Assembly (NCBI GenBank): GCA_021604105.1
Contig: BQIW01000049.1
Coordinates: 1-33,314 of the forward strand
Source of the DNA: Nitrospirales bacterium
GTDB lineage: Bacteria > Nitrospirota > Nitrospiria > Nitrospirales > UBA8639
DNA length: 33,314 nt
Reading direction: 5' to 3'
Shown here piece by piece: positions 7,951 through 16,100 of this stretch. Below the pieces are notes generated by a model. It had not been told where the DNA came from. It did not search any database and was given only the letters and a program-made list of their open reading frames with translations. Both the position numbers and the translations under genes were made by a program. Position 1 is the stretch's first letter. Every line of letters begins with the position of its first letter.

Positions 7951-7993
7951 TGTCTACCAAACAATGTCGGAATGATGGGAAGGTTTTTAGATC

Positions 7994-8182
7994 CCGGGGT
8001 TTCGTCCCCGGACGCCGAGGTCCTTTTGTTTCGACAAAAGGACCCAAAACCATTGACGCCCCGGCTGGCCTTATTGAAGCGGAGGGACGCGAACTCTTTG
8101 AAGAGCGGCCCAACTCGCCGGGCTCAGACAAGGTCCGCTAAATATTAAGAGCGTCCCTCCCTGGGGCCAGCCGGCAGGCGTC
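7994..8182 (+). repeat. Structured dispersed repeat, copy H
   Basis: The last copy in the window. It has a perfect stem I with a TTTCGT loop, a perfect 10-bp stem II with a TTTCGA loop, a perfect stem III arm (CCGGCTGGCC/GGCCAGCCGG) and a perfect stem IV (GGAGGGACGC/GCGTCCCTCC). Confidence 0.9.
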
Positions 8183-8742
8183 CAACCATAACGAACCTTT
8201 CAGGGACTTCCATGAGAAAGGGTTTCCCCGGTCACACAAACAATTGCACCTCTTCCTATCCCACCCAGAGGCACGGGCAGCGTCAACAAATCTTTCCCGG
8301 TTTTCATGATTCATTCCTGGATGAGTGTGAATCAGGGTGCGCAATCAAAGCCCAGATCGTACATTAGGTCCCCCGATCCAACCATGAGTCCGGTGGCAGA
8401 TAAACCTGAGATACGCTGTAAATAGTCAGGCCCACCTTTCGAGGTGGGCCGCTGACCGCAAGCATCGCATGTTGATCGTCGATCGCGGTTGGGATTGATA
8501 CTCTATGAGTTTGTGTACCGGATGGAGCAGCCTTGAGCACCAAATACTCTGGCGGAAGGTGGCTGCACGGACAAGCGGGAACGTCGATGAACAGACAGGT
8601 GAGCGAAAACAGGGACCACTCAGGAGGCGAGTCAGCAGATCGACGGCAAACGATCCCTTCACACCACGTAGGCAGAACAAGAGAACCGGAGGATCTCCCT
8701 CAATTCCCGGTTGACGACCGGTTTTCTGTTCTTCACCACGTT
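8183..8742. other. Intergenic stretch, no gene supported
   Basis: No recognisable protein in any frame. It contains a perfect 9-bp stem with a TTCG tetraloop (GGCCCACCT/AGGTGGGCC, 8429-8450) without a T-run, and a small CCGGT/ACCGG hairpin followed by TTTTCTG at 8707-8726. It forms the border between the repeat-rich accessory region and more ordinary genes. Confidence 0.5.
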
Positions 8743-9264
8743 TTATGATTTGACCGAGGCTTCGTCCGAGGTGGCAATATCTTCTGCCCCCTCATTTTTG
8801 AAAATGGTTATGGCACGATCCGTCGTATCCGGATCATCTGAATGCACCGAAATCAGAATTTTGCCTTCTTTTATTTTTCCTTCATAGAGCCGGGCTTCAT
8901 ACTCCGGGATGCCCATGCCGACAAGCCCGCCGGCCAGGCCTCCCACGGTGGCGCCGACTGCCGCACCGCTTAACGCGGCCAAAACCGGACCGGCAGCTAC
9001 GAACGGACCAATGCCGGGAATCGCCAATGCTCCGATTCCCACCAACCAGCCCAGGGCTCCACCCAACACCCCACCTGCTCCGGCACCGGTGACGGCCCCC
9101 TCCGGCGCCTTCGTATGCTTTTCATGTGCTAAATCTTTGGCCCCATGAGTATCAGGAAAGAGCACCGAGATATCATCACTGGAGAAGCCGGCAATCTTGA
9201 GATTGTCAACGATTTTTTCAGCCTGCAAAAACGTTGTCGCAATACAAAAAACGGCTTTAGCCAT
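8743..9264 (-). CDS. General stress protein 17M/YflT-like protein with glycine-zipper core
   Basis: A 173-residue protein. The N-terminal 50 residues (FCIATTFLQAEKIVDNLKIA then GFSSDDISVLFPD) form the ferredoxin-like fold of the YflT/17M stress domain. Residues 58-118 are an extremely Gly/Ala-rich hydrophobic stretch (GAVTGAGAGGVLGGALGWLV onward) that looks like a membrane-associating glycine zipper. The C-terminus (EGKILISVHSDDPDTTDRAI) repeats the beta-alpha element. Proteins of this form are common in environmental bacteria; their role in stress is inferred from the family name only. AAGGAG precedes the ATG by 7 bases. The BON gene lies 34 bases upstream on the same strand, so the two may be cotranscribed. 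Confidence 0.72.
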   Translation of the reverse strand: MAKAVFCIATTFLQAEKIVDNLKIAGFSSDDISVLFPDTHGAKDLAHEKHTKAPEGAVTGAGAGGVLGGALGWLVGIGALAIPGIGPFVAAGPVLAALSGAAVGATVGGLAGGLVGMGIPEYEARLYEGKIKEGKILISVHSDDPDTTDRAITIFKNEGAEDIATSDEASVKS

Positions 9265-9298
9265 CTGATGCTCCTTTTCCGGGGGATGACGATGGTAT

Positions 9299-9715
9299 TT
9301 AGTCCTGTATCACTTCAAGCAGGTTGATGACATTGTTCAGGCCAACAATTAACGTGGCCATTTTCAAAATCCGCCTTCGCTCATCATGTGTCTCTACCGG
9401 TCCCCGTAAGGTGGCTTTTCCATCCAGCGTCACAATCTTTATGTTATGGGCATTCATCGATAAGGTTTTATCGGCCATCAGTGATTGCCGTATACGCCGG
9501 GTCAATTCCACATCCTCCTCACTGCCTTTGGACTGGTCGAAAGGGGTCAGTGTGGTGCCATCATTGTCACGAAGGTTTTTTTCAGAATTGGCCACTTCGG
9601 CTGAGGCGAGATCGAATGTGCCCGGAAGTGTTTGAGCAGAGACGAAGGGGGTATTCAGAAACCCTGCCAGAGCCAGACAGACCCACACGATCAAACGACC
9701 TGTTACGTGCTTCAT
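9299..9715 (-). CDS. Periplasmic BON-domain protein
   Basis: A 138-residue exported protein. Its signal peptide (HVTGRLIVWVCLALAGFL, then NTPFVSA before QT) is followed by a linker and a single BON domain at about residues 70-138: ELTRRIRQSLMADKTLSMNA, then the core IKIVTLDGKATLRGPVET and the closing VINLLEVIQD. BON domains (as in OsmY) bind phospholipid or stabilise membranes in the periplasm. The ATG at 9715 is chosen because GGG then lies at a workable distance; an ATG two codons upstream is possible. It is likely cotranscribed with the stress-protein gene 34 bases downstream, fitting an envelope-stress role (inference). Confidence 0.78.
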   Translation of the reverse strand: MKHVTGRLIVWVCLALAGFLNTPFVSAQTLPGTFDLASAEVANSEKNLRDNDGTTLTPFDQSKGSEEDVELTRRIRQSLMADKTLSMNAHNIKIVTLDGKATLRGPVETHDERRRILKMATLIVGLNNVINLLEVIQD

Positions 9716-10057
9716 AATCATCCCGTCATGAGGTGAAGAAAGTGTCCACCAACGGTCGGTGAACCTGGTCACATCCTGTTAATGGAAAAAATCGTCGTTT
9801 TCCCCCGCTCATTCGGCCTAGATTACCCGACCTCCGCCAAAAATGTCACCATGCCGGCGGTAGGAAAATACCCCAGTGTTGAGGGAGGAAAATTTCGAAA
9901 AAACAGCCATTTCAGGATGGGGAATTTGACGACATTCACGAGAACAGGAACCTTCTGACGATCTTCCCATCGACTCTCTCAACATTATGGGAATGTTGAA
10001 TAATAATAATTTCTAAGGGCCTATTCACCCACAGGCACGTTGCATATGATAGGCCTC

Positions 10058-10178
10058 GGGGCTGTTCAACAAAGTTGTCCAGCAAGGCCGCAGTCATTTT
10101 TGCACGCAGAGCGTACTTCTAGTACGGGAGCACGGAAAAATGGCGAGAACGCCGCTGGCGGCTTTTTTCAACAGCCCC
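10058..10178. repeat. 121-bp MITE-like palindromic repeat
   Basis: The element opens with GGGGCTGTT and closes with the exact complement AACAGCCCC. It stays imperfectly palindromic along its whole length: CATTTTTGC against GGAAAAATGG, GGCCGC against GCGGC-type bases, and a centre of CGTAC-TTCTA-GTACG. Elements with this GCTGTTCAACA start and CGGCGTTCTCGCC-type arm are dispersed in many bacterial genomes. It encodes nothing and would need a transposase supplied elsewhere, if it moves at all. Confidence 0.7.
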
Positions 10179-10348
10179 ATTATCGTTGACGTACCCGCCA
10201 TCCGGGTCCAAAGACACGATGACCGATGGAGCGGGCACGGCCCTGCATCGAGTTGTTATTGCCGCGTTCATGGGTGGATCGGAAAGCGGCTGTATTTGGT
10301 CCGCTAGCTGTGAAAATCATCCCTATCGGAGATTTTCCATTCCTCGAT

Positions 10349-10364
10349 TGTTATAATTCCAGCC
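10349..10364 (+). promoter_or_regulatory. Extended -10 promoter of the kelch gene, probably leaderless
   Basis: TGTTATAAT (10349-10357) is a perfect extended -10 element. Only seven bases separate it from the ATG at 10365, and there is no Shine-Dalgarno sequence, so the mRNA probably begins at or next to the start codon. A -35 box is not evident, as is usual for extended -10 promoters. Confidence 0.6.
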
Positions 10365-11435
10365 ATGCGATTCCGGTTCTTCTCCTCAATCCTGCGCCAT
10401 GTTTCCAGGGGAACTTCTCCGGTCGCCCTCCTGCCGTTCCTCACTACACTCTGCCTCATCGTGCCGCCGGTATCTGCGCAATCGATGCAGCCGGTCGCGG
10501 ATCAGGGGACCTGGCACACGGCAAAGTCTGCACCGACGAAGCGGACTGAGGTGGCAGTCGCAACCCTGAACGGAAAGATTTATGTCGTGGGCGGGTTTGA
10601 GCAGCCCGGCCTGAGCAATTTCCTCAATCGTGGGATCACGCCTTTCCTTCAGGAATACGATCCGGCCACCGACCGATGGCGGTCCAGAGCGCCCATGCCG
10701 GTGGCACTGCACCACATGGGTATCGGGGTGATTGACGGCAAACTGTTTATCATCGGTGGATACAAGCAGTCGGGATTCAGCATCTGGCATGCCGTTGCCA
10801 CCGTGTATGCCTATGATCCAGCCATGGACACCTGGGCCGAGCGCGCACGCATGCCGACTCCTCGCGGGGCTTTGTCGGTGGCCCAGCACGACGGGAAGCT
10901 CTATGCCATCGGCGGCTACAACGGGGAGACCAATAGCGCGGCCGTTGAAGCGTATGATCCTGAGCGCGATGCCTGGACTGTCCGGGCACAACTCCCGACC
11001 CCTCGAGATCATCTTGCGGCCGCAACCATGTCGGGGAACATTTACGCCATCGGCGGACGCCTGAACGGCGACTATCGCCGGAATCTCGCGGTCATGGAAG
11101 TCTACGACCCCGTCACCGACCGCTGGTCTCGGGCCGCCGATCTTCCGACGGCCCGCAGCGGAATCACCGCCTCCGGAGTTGGCAATCGGATATATGTGTT
11201 CGGCGGCGAACAGGAGGAAGGGACCTTTCGTGAAAACGAGGCCTATGATCCGGCGCGTGACGCCTGGCAGGCTATGGCACCGATGCCGACAGGACGCCAC
11301 GGCCTGGGATCGGCGGTCGTCAATGACCGTATATACGTGATCAGTGGCGGGCCGACTCCGGGAGGCTCCTTTAGTGACAGGAACGAAGTGTTTACACCGC
11401 CGGAATCGGTACACTCTACAATCCCCAACCAATGA
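10365..11435 (+). CDS. Exported kelch-repeat beta-propeller protein
   Basis: A 356-residue protein. A signal peptide (LLPFLTTLCLIVPPVSA, cleaved near residue 38) precedes six kelch units. Each has the form K-I/L-Y-V-I-G-G, then a tyrosine-aspartate turn (YDPATDRW, YDPAMDTW, YDPERDAW, YDPVTDRW, YDPARDAW) and a MPTPR-like end. Six units fit a closed six-bladed propeller in the periplasm or outside the cell. Kelch propellers bind proteins or sugars, or form oxidase-like folds; nothing here points to a specific ligand. The ATG is fixed by the extended -10 box seven bases upstream. It is a single-gene transcript ended by the hairpin at 11471-11491. Confidence 0.85.
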   Translation: MRFRFFSSILRHVSRGTSPVALLPFLTTLCLIVPPVSAQSMQPVADQGTWHTAKSAPTKRTEVAVATLNGKIYVVGGFEQPGLSNFLNRGITPFLQEYDPATDRWRSRAPMPVALHHMGIGVIDGKLFIIGGYKQSGFSIWHAVATVYAYDPAMDTWAERARMPTPRGALSVAQHDGKLYAIGGYNGETNSAAVEAYDPERDAWTVRAQLPTPRDHLAAATMSGNIYAIGGRLNGDYRRNLAVMEVYDPVTDRWSRAADLPTARSGITASGVGNRIYVFGGEQEEGTFRENEAYDPARDAWQAMAPMPTGRHGLGSAVVNDRIYVISGGPTPGGSFSDRNEVFTPPESVHSTIPNQ

Positions 11436-11470
11436 GACCGGGGCGCATAACGGGCCCATAGGTCGGAGCG

Positions 11471-11498
11471 GTCATCATATTCGATGATGACATTTTTT
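11471..11498 (+). terminator. Rho-independent terminator of the kelch gene
   Basis: A perfect 8-bp stem GTCATCAT/ATGATGAC with an ATTCG loop, followed directly by ATTTTTTC. It lies 36 bases after the kelch stop codon. Confidence 0.75.
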
Positions 11499-11581
11499 CA
11501 CCGCGCATCATATAATTTATCCCTCACAAGAGAAGCAGGTATGTGTATCGGATGGTGATGACGGGTTTGAAAGGAGCACGT

Positions 11582-11860
11582 ATGGAGTGGAGAGCAAGTC
11601 ATATTCTCGTAAAGGAAAAAGGGTTGGCCGAGGACCTGAGGAAACGTCTGAAAACCGGCGCGAAATTTGCCGACCTGGCCAAGGAGTTTTCAACCTGTCC
11701 CAGCGGTTCGAAAAGTGGTGACCTGGGGTGGTTTGGTCCCGGCAAAATGGTCAAAGCCTTTGAAGATGCAGTCAAACGCCTGGGCCATGGCAGTTTGAGC
11801 CCGGTCGTCAAAACTCAATTCGGGTATCACATCATTAAAAAAACCGGTCAGAAGGAATAA
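11582..11860 (+). CDS. Small parvulin-type peptidyl-prolyl isomerase
   Basis: A 92-residue single-domain PpiC/rotamase (parvulin) protein. Its hallmarks are RASHILVKEKGLAEDLRKRL, FADLAKEFSTCPSGSKSGDL, GWFGPGKMVKAFEDA and the closing TQFGYHIIK. It catalyses cis-trans isomerisation of peptide bonds before proline. It has no signal peptide or membrane segment, so it is cytoplasmic, like E. coli PpiC. AAGGAG six bases upstream fixes the ATG at 11582 rather than an earlier start. The conserved histidines (SHI and GYHI) and the cysteine at STCPSG are present, so it should be active. Confidence 0.92.
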   Translation: MEWRASHILVKEKGLAEDLRKRLKTGAKFADLAKEFSTCPSGSKSGDLGWFGPGKMVKAFEDAVKRLGHGSLSPVVKTQFGYHIIKKTGQKE

Positions 11861-11969
11861 CGCTCCTGACAGAGACATCTTCCGCGATCCTCAACGATTC
11901 GTTCAAACAGTTTTCCTGGAAATGTTTCTGCCGTCCATTGTCGAAAGTCACGACCGGCAAGGAGGCGAG

Positions 11970-12620
11970 ATGAAACAGAGACTTTGTGCGCGAGTGATCA
12001 TAGCGATTCTCCTTTCCGGCATGGCACCGGTCCACGCGTGGGCCGAGGCCATCGTCATTGGGACGGTCAGTAACAGTCCATTGTCAGGCTCGGCTCCCGG
12101 CGGAACACGCACGCTCGATGTTAAAACGCTCGCACCCGATGCCTTCGCGACGACATCCAAAGATCAGTGGGCGCTGGGCGGCCTCGTCTTTTATGAGCGG
12201 AGCGACGAGGCGTGCTATATCGGCACGCTACGCACCAGTTTAAATGGTCGTCATACGGCGGAAAGCACGTCGAACAAGATCACCAGGCCGCCGTGCACGG
12301 GTAAAAATGTTCACGACAAACAGACGATTAAATTCGACAAGGCCGATCATGTGGTCCAGTCCATTCAGGTCTGCACAACCGACAAAAAAAAGAAAGACGA
12401 CAAGATTAAAGGGGCGGAGATCTGGGCCGTACGAGTGGGTCAGAATGGAACCCTCTTCGAAGCCAACCTCAGTGACAAGTTCAGGCGCCCGAACTGTAAA
12501 CGTTGGCACGAGAAGGTTTCCTGCCCGAGCAACCAGATCGCCATTGGCTTCGAGGCTACCTATGGCGATGGCGGGTTTGCCGGATTGAGGCTGCGTTGTA
12601 AAGCCGTCGGGCCGAAATAG
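11970..12620 (+). CDS. Secreted six-cysteine protein of unknown function
   Basis: A 216-residue protein I do not recognise. A signal peptide (CARVIIAILLSGMAPVHAWA, cleavage probably after AEA) precedes a mature region with six cysteines (EACY, PPCTG, QVCTT, PNCKR, VSCPS, LRCKA), an even number that suits three disulfide bonds outside the cytoplasm. A lysine-rich turn (TTDKKKKDDKIKGAE) is followed by a beta-rich part ending IAIGFEATYGDGGFAGLRLR. That last segment vaguely resembles lectin-like or jacalin-like repeats that bind carbohydrate, but this is not enough to assign a function. AAGGAGG five bases upstream fixes the start at 11970. Confidence 0.7.
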   Translation: MKQRLCARVIIAILLSGMAPVHAWAEAIVIGTVSNSPLSGSAPGGTRTLDVKTLAPDAFATTSKDQWALGGLVFYERSDEACYIGTLRTSLNGRHTAESTSNKITRPPCTGKNVHDKQTIKFDKADHVVQSIQVCTTDKKKKDDKIKGAEIWAVRVGQNGTLFEANLSDKFRRPNCKRWHEKVSCPSNQIAIGFEATYGDGGFAGLRLRCKAVGPK

Positions 12621-13173
12621 CCAACGGCCGACGCGACGTGTCGGTAAAGCCTGCGCCTGGCCATTGTTGAAAATGAATCGCCGTGATGTCGAATCTGTTC
12701 GGCGATGCCATCCCAGACACACCATTCTTCAATCCGCACACATTGGAGATGTTCCCCCCGGGGTCTTTTGGGCTCCTTACCAACATGCTCTCTCTGAACA
12801 TGACGGAAGTCCCGTCCTTCAACACATGACAGGACCACGTGTCTGATTGGATACAGGGTCGTATCTGATCGGATACGCCATCGACCACTCAACACCTCTA
12901 CGATTGTCCATCGGCGTTCCTTTTCTTTCCTTCTTCTTCTATAATGCCGCGGGTTTGTCATGGGTTCCCTCAGTGAGGAGAAGGTTTTTCGTGGCGCTCG
13001 CATGAATCTTGAGTCTCCTGTGAGTGATGAACGGCATAGTCTCGGGCGTCATGGATTGTTAATCGTCTTGAATGGTTCAACCACATGCATTCCCTTATCC
13101 ATCAGCAATGAGATGAAGCAACCAAACCGCTTCCAGACGTTGTCTGATTCCGTGGAAAGCTCGCGAGTGACTC
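12621..13173. other. Intergenic stretch upstream of the large membrane protein
   Basis: No gene is supported. Notable items are a direct repeat CTGATTGGATAC / CTGATCGGATAC at 12843-12854 and 12865-12876, offset by 22 bases (two helical turns), and a TATAAT box at 12940-12945 with a weak TTCCTT 17 bases upstream. The promoter and repeat could serve the gene at 13174, although the leader would be over 200 bases. Confidence 0.45.
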
Positions 13174-16100
13174 ATGTCCCCTGAAAAAAGCGACGATTTT
13201 AAAATTCCCGTGACGGGGTTATTGATTCTGCTCACCGTGCTGGGTGGATTTCTGTACTACCAACAACCCTTTAAAAGTGATCGGCCCGTCAAGGAAGTAC
13301 AAAGCAAGCCGGTGCTCGTTGGTGACAAACGGGTTCAAAGCCGTCTGTGGCAGGACCCTTTCGCATCGGTGAAGGCTCATAAACATGCCGAACCCAAGGC
13401 CGGCCCATCTCAGCCTGGGGCTCAGTCACCCCACGCTGCTCTCAATGACTCCGAGACACAAGACCACCATAATTTACGCCTTCAATTCCGTGAGATCACG
13501 AAGCCCATAGGGGAGGATCAACCCACATTCAAAGTGTTGATCGTCGTGACCGAAGGCACTCCCTTTGCTTCCGGAACAGAATACCGGTTACGACATCGCT
13601 ACGCGGTGGTATCCGCCCTCGGAGAGGCCGGGTATATCCCTGAGGAAGGGGAGTTTTTCAGATATTTCTCATGGCACCGCACCAATCTGCAAGGCAGAAA
13701 TATTTGCTGGAATGAGAGGTGTCCCACCCTGGATGTGCCTCTGGAATGGTTTAAACCGGACACCACGGAAAAAGAACACGTGCTGGTCCTTTGGGTCAAG
13801 GATCAAGACCTGGAGAAAAATCCATTGGCGTCCCTGGAAGGCCTCGTCGCCTTTGTGAACGATGCGGTACCCGGCTCTCAAAAGAACCGGAGCAATGACC
13901 CAGTGGATTCCATGCTGTCATTTACGGTGTTAGGGCCATTTCATTCCGGTACGTTACGCGCCATGATCAGTGAAGTTCTGGAAAGACAGAGACTGGCATC
14001 TCCCTCAACCACATCCCCAGAGGATTCACCAGCCATTCAGTACCTTTCCTATTCGGCCACCGCTTCTGAGGCGGTTCTTTTTGAAGGCCTCAATATTGAT
14101 AAAAACCAGTGTTCCAGTGAAGCTGAGTGCTGGGAGTCTATGAAGTCCCTGGGTTTTGATGTGCATCGTGTCATAGGAACCGACGAGGAGCTGGCCAGGA
14201 AACTGGTAGAGGAATTGCGCAAACGAGACGTGGATTTTACCAGCGAACAAGACCATATTGCCTTGATCGGGGAATGGGATACGCTCTATGGGCGGAAACT
14301 GCCACTGACCTTTCTTGAGGTGAGTCATCGTACTCCGGATCTTGATCTGTTAGCCAAGATCAGGAATTTGGAAGACGTCGACTGGCCTGATTGGGCCCAT
14401 CGCTTTAGCTACCTTCGTGGAATTGACGGTGAGCTTCCTCAGAGTTCGGATGCCTCCGGAGGAAAATCCGAGGGTGACGGAACCCTTTCCCAGAACGTTT
14501 TTAAAATTAATAAAAGTCTTGAGCGACCGGAAGGCCCGGCCCAATTCGATTACCTGAGACGCTTGGCGTTGCAAATACGAGTTGAGGATCAAAGGATTCG
14601 AGAAGAGTGTGTGAACAAGGTGGGAGAAGGCGCATGGCCAACCTGTCCCGGCTTTAAGGCCATGGGCATTTTGGCTGGAGATGTCTACGACAAACTCCTC
14701 CTCCTCCAAGCCTTACGAAAGGAATTTCCCGGGGTCATTTTCTTTACCACCGATCTTGATGCCCGCCTCTTACATCCGAGCCAATACCAATGGACTCGCA
14801 ACCTGCTCATTGCCTCCCATTTCGGCCTTCGTCTTCATGACACGGTTCAAGGTTCGATTCCCCCATTCCGCGATGCCTACCAAACCTCGTTGTTCCTGTC
14901 CGTGTTACTCGCAATTGACCCCGACCCCGTTTGTCACAAGGCTTCCGGATTATTGGCTCCTGGGATATGCGACAACGCACCCGACCAACAGGCCTCTCAG
15001 AGAACACCAAGGGTCTTCGAGGTTGGACTCACGGGTGCGTACGACCTGAGTGACGACGCCCCTTCCATCCATGCTGCACGGCCGGACTTCGAAAACGGCG
15101 AGCCGGCGCCCCCCATAGGTTTACGGACCTTCTTCCTGCTGGGATGTATTCTTTTGAGTAGTTGGCTTATTTATGCGGCCATGAGCCGGAAGGCGGTGTT
15201 TCTTGCCAAAGCGGCGAGCACCTCCCTCATGTTCTGGGTCTTCTTGTTCGCAGTCCTCGGTAGCTATTCCTGGCTGTATGTGTCCATCGCCAATCAACTC
15301 GAGCATGGAGAACCGTTTGTGTGGCTGGAAGGCATCAGCGTCTGGCCCACTGAATTACTCCGGTTAGGGGCGTTTTTTTTGAGTCTCTGGTTTCTTTGTC
15401 GTGGATATAGGACGCTCCAGGCCAAATTTCGTCAGCTTGAAGCAGAGTTCGGTCTCTCTCCGGGAGAATGTACCGGATGCTTCGAATGGAAAAAATGGAT
15501 GGAATTCGGTCCTGATTTTTCAAGGGGCAGCGCACCACCCAAACATACGGTGCGTGAAACCTGGCGCATTTATACATCATTAATGGGTCTACGGTGTGCC
15601 GGATCTCGAGTGGTCGCCCAGACGGCTGTCTACCTGGTGCTGTTTGCCTTCCCCATCTTTTTGCTCATCGGATTTCCCGCCACCCCCTGCCGGGGAGAGA
15701 CGTGTTTCTATTGGGATAAGGCGATCCTTATTTTGAGCGTGCTCACCATGTGGCTTTTGGTGTTTTTTGTGGTGTATGTCACGCGGCTTTGTGCCAGGAT
15801 GGTGGATTGGGTGTTACAACCAGACGTTGAATGGCCACCTCGGAATACGGCACGCGAACCATGGTTCCATAGTTCAAGGAAGGATGCGCTCGCCAACATT
15901 CAACACAGTCTGTGGTTTTGTGGCCAGCTCACAGAAGTGGTGGGGACCTTAATCTATTATCCCTTTATCATTGTCCTGGTCATGATTGTGTCACGCTCCT
16001 CATTTTTTGATGACTGGGATCTTCCGATCAGCCTTCTGATCGTGATAGGGAGCAACATCGGATTGGCCATTTTTTCAGCCTTCCATTTCCGGCAAACGGC

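Larger units (their letters stand above)
9716..10364. other. Long intergenic stretch with hairpins
   Basis: No gene is supported. It contains a CAACATT/AATGTTG hairpin (9980-9998) followed by an A/T-rich run, a GGCCTAT/ATAGGCC inverted repeat (10018-10055) and, overlapping nothing else, the 121-bp palindromic element at 10058-10178. Confidence 0.5.

Noticed and set aside
1153-8131. Recurring open frames of 60-120 residues inside the repeats (for example proteins beginning MSPASWAALQEF or MFEPGELGRSSKSS)
   Set aside because: They arise from the conserved repeat sequence in several frames, have no Shine-Dalgarno sequence, and differ in length where the repeat copies differ. They are shadows of the repeat, not genes.
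1330-8182. The repeats as integron attC sites
   Set aside because: They are longer than attC sites, lack the RYYYAAC/GTTRRRY core boxes, and the genes between them are not all in one direction. No integron integrase is present.
1330-8182. The repeats as a CRISPR array
   Set aside because: Repeats of 190 bases with spacers from under 50 bases to about 1.4 kb, and genes between, do not fit CRISPR. No cas genes are present.
8429-8450. Perfect hairpin GGCCCACCT-TTCG-AGGTGGGCC as a terminator
   Set aside because: There is no T-run on either side, and no gene ends close by. It is noted only inside the intergenic entry.
10386-11459. Minus-strand frame of 357 residues opposite the kelch gene
   Set aside because: An antisense shadow of a repetitive, GC-rich gene. 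It has no signal, motif or ribosome binding site, whereas the plus strand has kelch units and a promoter.
12960-13184. Possible 74-residue protein behind the TATAAT box at 12940
   Set aside because: It has no Shine-Dalgarno, no recognisable motif and unconvincing composition. It overlaps the large membrane protein gene by 11 bases. Translational coupling cannot be excluded, but support is too thin.
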